Assembly: GCF_018882205.1 (NCBI RefSeq)
Contig: NZ_JACVOU010000003.1
Coordinates: 62,001 to 126,000, forward strand
DNA: 64,000 nt
Origin: Polynucleobacter bastaniensis
GTDB taxonomy: Bacteria; Pseudomonadota; Gammaproteobacteria; Burkholderiales; Burkholderiaceae
Reading direction: 5' to 3'
Shown here: one piece after another, positions 62,118 to 64,000 of the stretch
Layout: the number at the start of each line of letters is the position of its first letter
How positions within the stretch are numbered: position 1 is the stretch's first letter
Position numbers and translations under genes: made by a program
Notes under the pieces: model-generated
Seen by the model: the letters and a program-made list of their open reading frames with translations, nothing else
Told to the model about the DNA's origin: nothing
Databases searched by the model: none

Positions 62118-63002
62118 ATGAAAACATCTACACCAAGTTCTGTACAGATCCCTAAAGTATTGACCATCGCTGGATCCGATAGTGGCGGTGGCGCGGGCAT
62201 TCAGGCCGACCTCAAAGTAATCACAGCTCTAGGTGGCTACGGAATGACGGCCATCACGGCCATTACTGCCCAGAATACTTTGGGTGTGACTCGTATTCAG
62301 GATATTGATCTTGATGTGGTTGAGGCCCAAATCGACGCAGTATTTATGGATATTGGTGTGGATATTGTCAAGATTGGCATGTTGGCCAGCCCAGAAATCG
62401 TTCGCACTGTGGCATCAGCCCTCAAGCGCCATGGCGCTAAAAGAATCGTCCTCGATCCTGTGCTCAGGGCTACTTCAGGCGCCAGTCTTGGTGGAGACGA
62501 TACTGCTCAGGCAATGATTAAAGAATTATTTCCAATGGCAAGCTTAATTACTCCTAATATGGAAGAAGCGGGCTTGCTCTTGGGTCGTGAGATTGAAGGG
62601 GTCAATGAATTCAAGATGGCAGCACAAGAGTTGCTCGAGATGGGTCCTCAAGCAGTCTTGATCAAAGGCGGACATCTGGATGCTAGTCATACTCAGCTGA
62701 CAGATTTTCTGATGTGGCGAACTATTGAAGATGGTCTTGAGGTGGTTCAGTCCAAAGAATTCAAGCACTACCGCGTTAACACGCTTAACACCCATGGCAC
62801 TGGTTGCTCACTGTCATCAGCGATTGCAACTTATTTAGCGGATGGTCACGATCTTTCTCATGCGGTTGCTAAGGCAATTTCGTATGTTGAGGCGGGGCTG
62901 GAGAAAGGGCGCTTCTTGAGTATTGGTGAGGGCCCGGGACCTTTATGGCATATGCATGATTTTTATCCAACTGCATTGCCAGAAGAAGAGGGTAAGTATT
63001 AA
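62118..63002 (+). CDS. thiD: Hydroxymethylpyrimidine/phosphomethylpyrimidine kinase
   Basis: Phosphorylates HMP and HMP-P for thiamine synthesis. It has 294 residues. Ribokinase-like motifs: TIAGSDSGGGAGIQADLK at the start, TAITAQNT, KIGMLASPEIV, DPVLRATSGA, TPNMEEAGLLLGREI, VLIKGGHL and the anion-hole NTHGTGCSLSSAIAT. No TPP riboswitch is visible; only 21 bases separate it from tRNA-Asn. Its stop lies in the first unit of a 7-bp tandem repeat. Convergent with thiE. Confidence 0.95.
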   Translation: MKTSTPSSVQIPKVLTIAGSDSGGGAGIQADLKVITALGGYGMTAITAITAQNTLGVTRIQDIDLDVVEAQIDAVFMDIGVDIVKIGMLASPEIVRTVASALKRHGAKRIVLDPVLRATSGASLGGDDTAQAMIKELFPMASLITPNMEEAGLLLGREIEGVNEFKMAAQELLEMGPQAVLIKGGHLDASHTQLTDFLMWRTIEDGLEVVQSKEFKHYRVNTLNTHGTGCSLSSAIATYLADGHDLSHAVAKAISYVEAGLEKGRFLSIGEGPGPLWHMHDFYPTALPEEEGKY

Positions 63003-63061
63003 AGATTAAAGATTAAAGATTAAAGATTAAAGATTAACGATTAAAGACTCAAGATTAAGGA
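62999..63061. repeat. 7-bp tandem repeat between thiD and thiE
   Basis: Nine consecutive heptamers filling the gap exactly: five TTAAAGA, then TTAACGA, TTAAAGA, CTCAAGA and TTAAGGA. The first unit contains the thiD stop (63000-63002) and the last abuts the thiE stop codon (63062-63064 on the minus strand). Confidence 0.9.
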
Positions 63062-63988
63062 CTAGGTTTTCATGAGCTCTTGAAGTCGCTTCACAGCTGC
63101 CTTTGGATCACTCGATCCACTAATTGCCCTGACAACTGCAACCGAGCCAACACCGCTCTGTGCCACCGCATGAATACTACTTTCATCAATGCCGCCAATG
63201 GCTACTAGAGGATAGTGATTCATCAATTGAGCATATTTATATAATCGTCCCAAGCCTTGAGGCGCGGTAGCCATCTTTTTGAGATTGGTTGCAAAGACTG
63301 CACCCATGGCAATATAACTTGGGCAAAAGCGATCTGCATAAACCATCTCAGCATAGCCGTGGGTACTAAGACCTAAGCGAAGACCTGCAGACCGAATTGC
63401 GTCCAAGTCTGCCACTTCTAAATCTTCTTGCCCCAGATGAACACCGTAGGCATCAGCTTCAATCGCCTCTTGCCAATAATCATTAATAAAGAGCAAAGTC
63501 TTGCTGCCTTTGACTGCTTCAACAGATTGTGCAATCTGCTTACGGATCAGTCTGCGATCATCTGATTTAAGGCGCAGTTGCACCGTTGGCACTTCAGCCT
63601 CAATGGCACGCTTTACCCAATCAGCATCTTGCATAACAGCATATAAACCCAAACGTTGAGGGCACTCCGCAAATGCATTGGGGTTCATGTTGCGAGTCCA
63701 AGGGAGTAAATCAAAATGCTCGGGCCTAGAGGGCCATTTAGATGGATTAAATCCACCATCTTGGTGAGCCATGCGTGACCATGCCTTGCCCAATACTTTG
63801 GCATCACATTCGATAAAGCCCATCTCAACCGATGCCAGTGCGCCTGCTAGCTCATAGTGATCGGCAGCATGTTCATTATCAATTTGTGGTGGAGGCGATG
63901 ACACGCTGTACGTTGGGATCGGTAAGCACACATCATCATTGACATGAGCTGCAACAATTTGATCTGCAAGGTCGCGTACTAAGCTCAT
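63062..63988 (-). CDS. thiE: Thiamine-phosphate synthase with N-terminal extension
   Basis: Couples HMP-PP with thiazole phosphate to thiamine phosphate. The ThiE barrel covers residues about 110-308: GLYAVMQDADW, VPTVQLRLKSDDR (substrate Gln/Arg), LLFINDYWQEAIEADAYGVHLGQEDL, YIAMGAVFATNLK and YPLVAIGGI. The first 110 residues (with ELAGALASVEMGFIECDAKVLG and MAHQDGGFNPSKW) form an extension that standard ThiE (about 210 residues) lacks. ATG 63988 is assumed, but the frame is open to the window edge, so the true start may lie outside. Confidence 0.85.
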   Translation of the reverse strand: MSLVRDLADQIVAAHVNDDVCLPIPTYSVSSPPPQIDNEHAADHYELAGALASVEMGFIECDAKVLGKAWSRMAHQDGGFNPSKWPSRPEHFDLLPWTRNMNPNAFAECPQRLGLYAVMQDADWVKRAIEAEVPTVQLRLKSDDRRLIRKQIAQSVEAVKGSKTLLFINDYWQEAIEADAYGVHLGQEDLEVADLDAIRSAGLRLGLSTHGYAEMVYADRFCPSYIAMGAVFATNLKKMATAPQGLGRLYKYAQLMNHYPLVAIGGIDESSIHAVAQSGVGSVAVVRAISGSSDPKAAVKRLQELMKT

Positions 63989-64000
63989 CTCATTAATTCT

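Noticed and set aside
62999..63061. CRISPR-like array
   Set aside because: Units are contiguous heptamers with no spacers and no cas genes; it is a simple tandem repeat.

Overview
The window looks like chromosome of a betaproteobacterium of the family Burkholderiaceae, most likely Polynucleobacter or a close relative. This is inferred from gene order (rpmI-rplT-pheST-ihfA-merR-tRNA-Pro; sucA-sucB-lpd-zapE; trpS-methyltransferase-dapA-bamC), moderate GC content, a compact layout, and several orphan Bug/TctC solute-binding proteins. No database search was possible, so the genus is an inference.

Bases 1 to about 31,770 are core chromosome. They hold a translation block (rpmI end, rplT, pheS, pheT, ihfA, a MerR regulator, tRNA-Pro), an H-NS-type protein with a clear extended -10 promoter and a leader hairpin, and the 2-oxoglutarate dehydrogenase operon (sucA, sucB, lpdA) followed by zapE. 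Next come a PHP phosphoesterase, trpS, dapA and bamC. A housekeeping set follows: a JmjC oxygenase, slyD, cysE, trmJ, suhB, lpxH, ppiB, cysS, a DNA glycosylase, accA, tilS and lysC. A RelE/ParE-RHH toxin-antitoxin pair with its own promoter and palindromic operator sits between tilS and lysC. tRNA-Ser(GCT) closes this part.

Bases about 31,915 to 42,136 form a putative genomic island of about 10.2 kb. It is visibly more AT-rich than its flanks and is bounded by two direct copies (33 of 35 bases identical) of the 3' half of a tRNA, probably tRNA-Arg(TCT). Neither copy is a whole tRNA gene, and no integrase is present. The island encodes a membrane protein, an IclR regulator, a branched-chain-type ABC importer (substrate-binding protein, LivH, a LivM-LivG fusion, LivF), a metal-dependent cyclase-family hydrolase, a CobW/COG0523 GTPase with a His/Cys-rich loop, and an amidase-signature amidase. 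It reads as one uptake-and-hydrolysis pathway for an unknown amide or cyclic amide, with its own metallochaperone.

Bases 42,227 to 49,568 form a second catabolic cluster, all on the minus strand: amidase, Bug protein, acyl-CoA synthetase, a citrate-synthase/citryl-CoA-lyase-like protein, two short-chain dehydrogenases and another Bug protein. The citrate-synthase-like protein has Thr where the family's catalytic Asp is expected.

Bases 49,722 to 64,000 are mixed. A tightly coupled trio of small unknown genes (HTH/zinc knuckle, exported protein, zinc-ribbon/Smr protein) is followed by YqjD/YqjE-like membrane-stress proteins, apt, a nucleosidase, fadD, an outer-membrane protein, the tRNA hydroxylation protease-like gene trhP, and an FAH hydrolase / TPP enzyme / Bug protein group. 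The window ends with tRNA-Asn(GTT), thiD and thiE. Two short tandem-repeat tracts (12-bp and 7-bp units) lie in gaps between convergent genes here.
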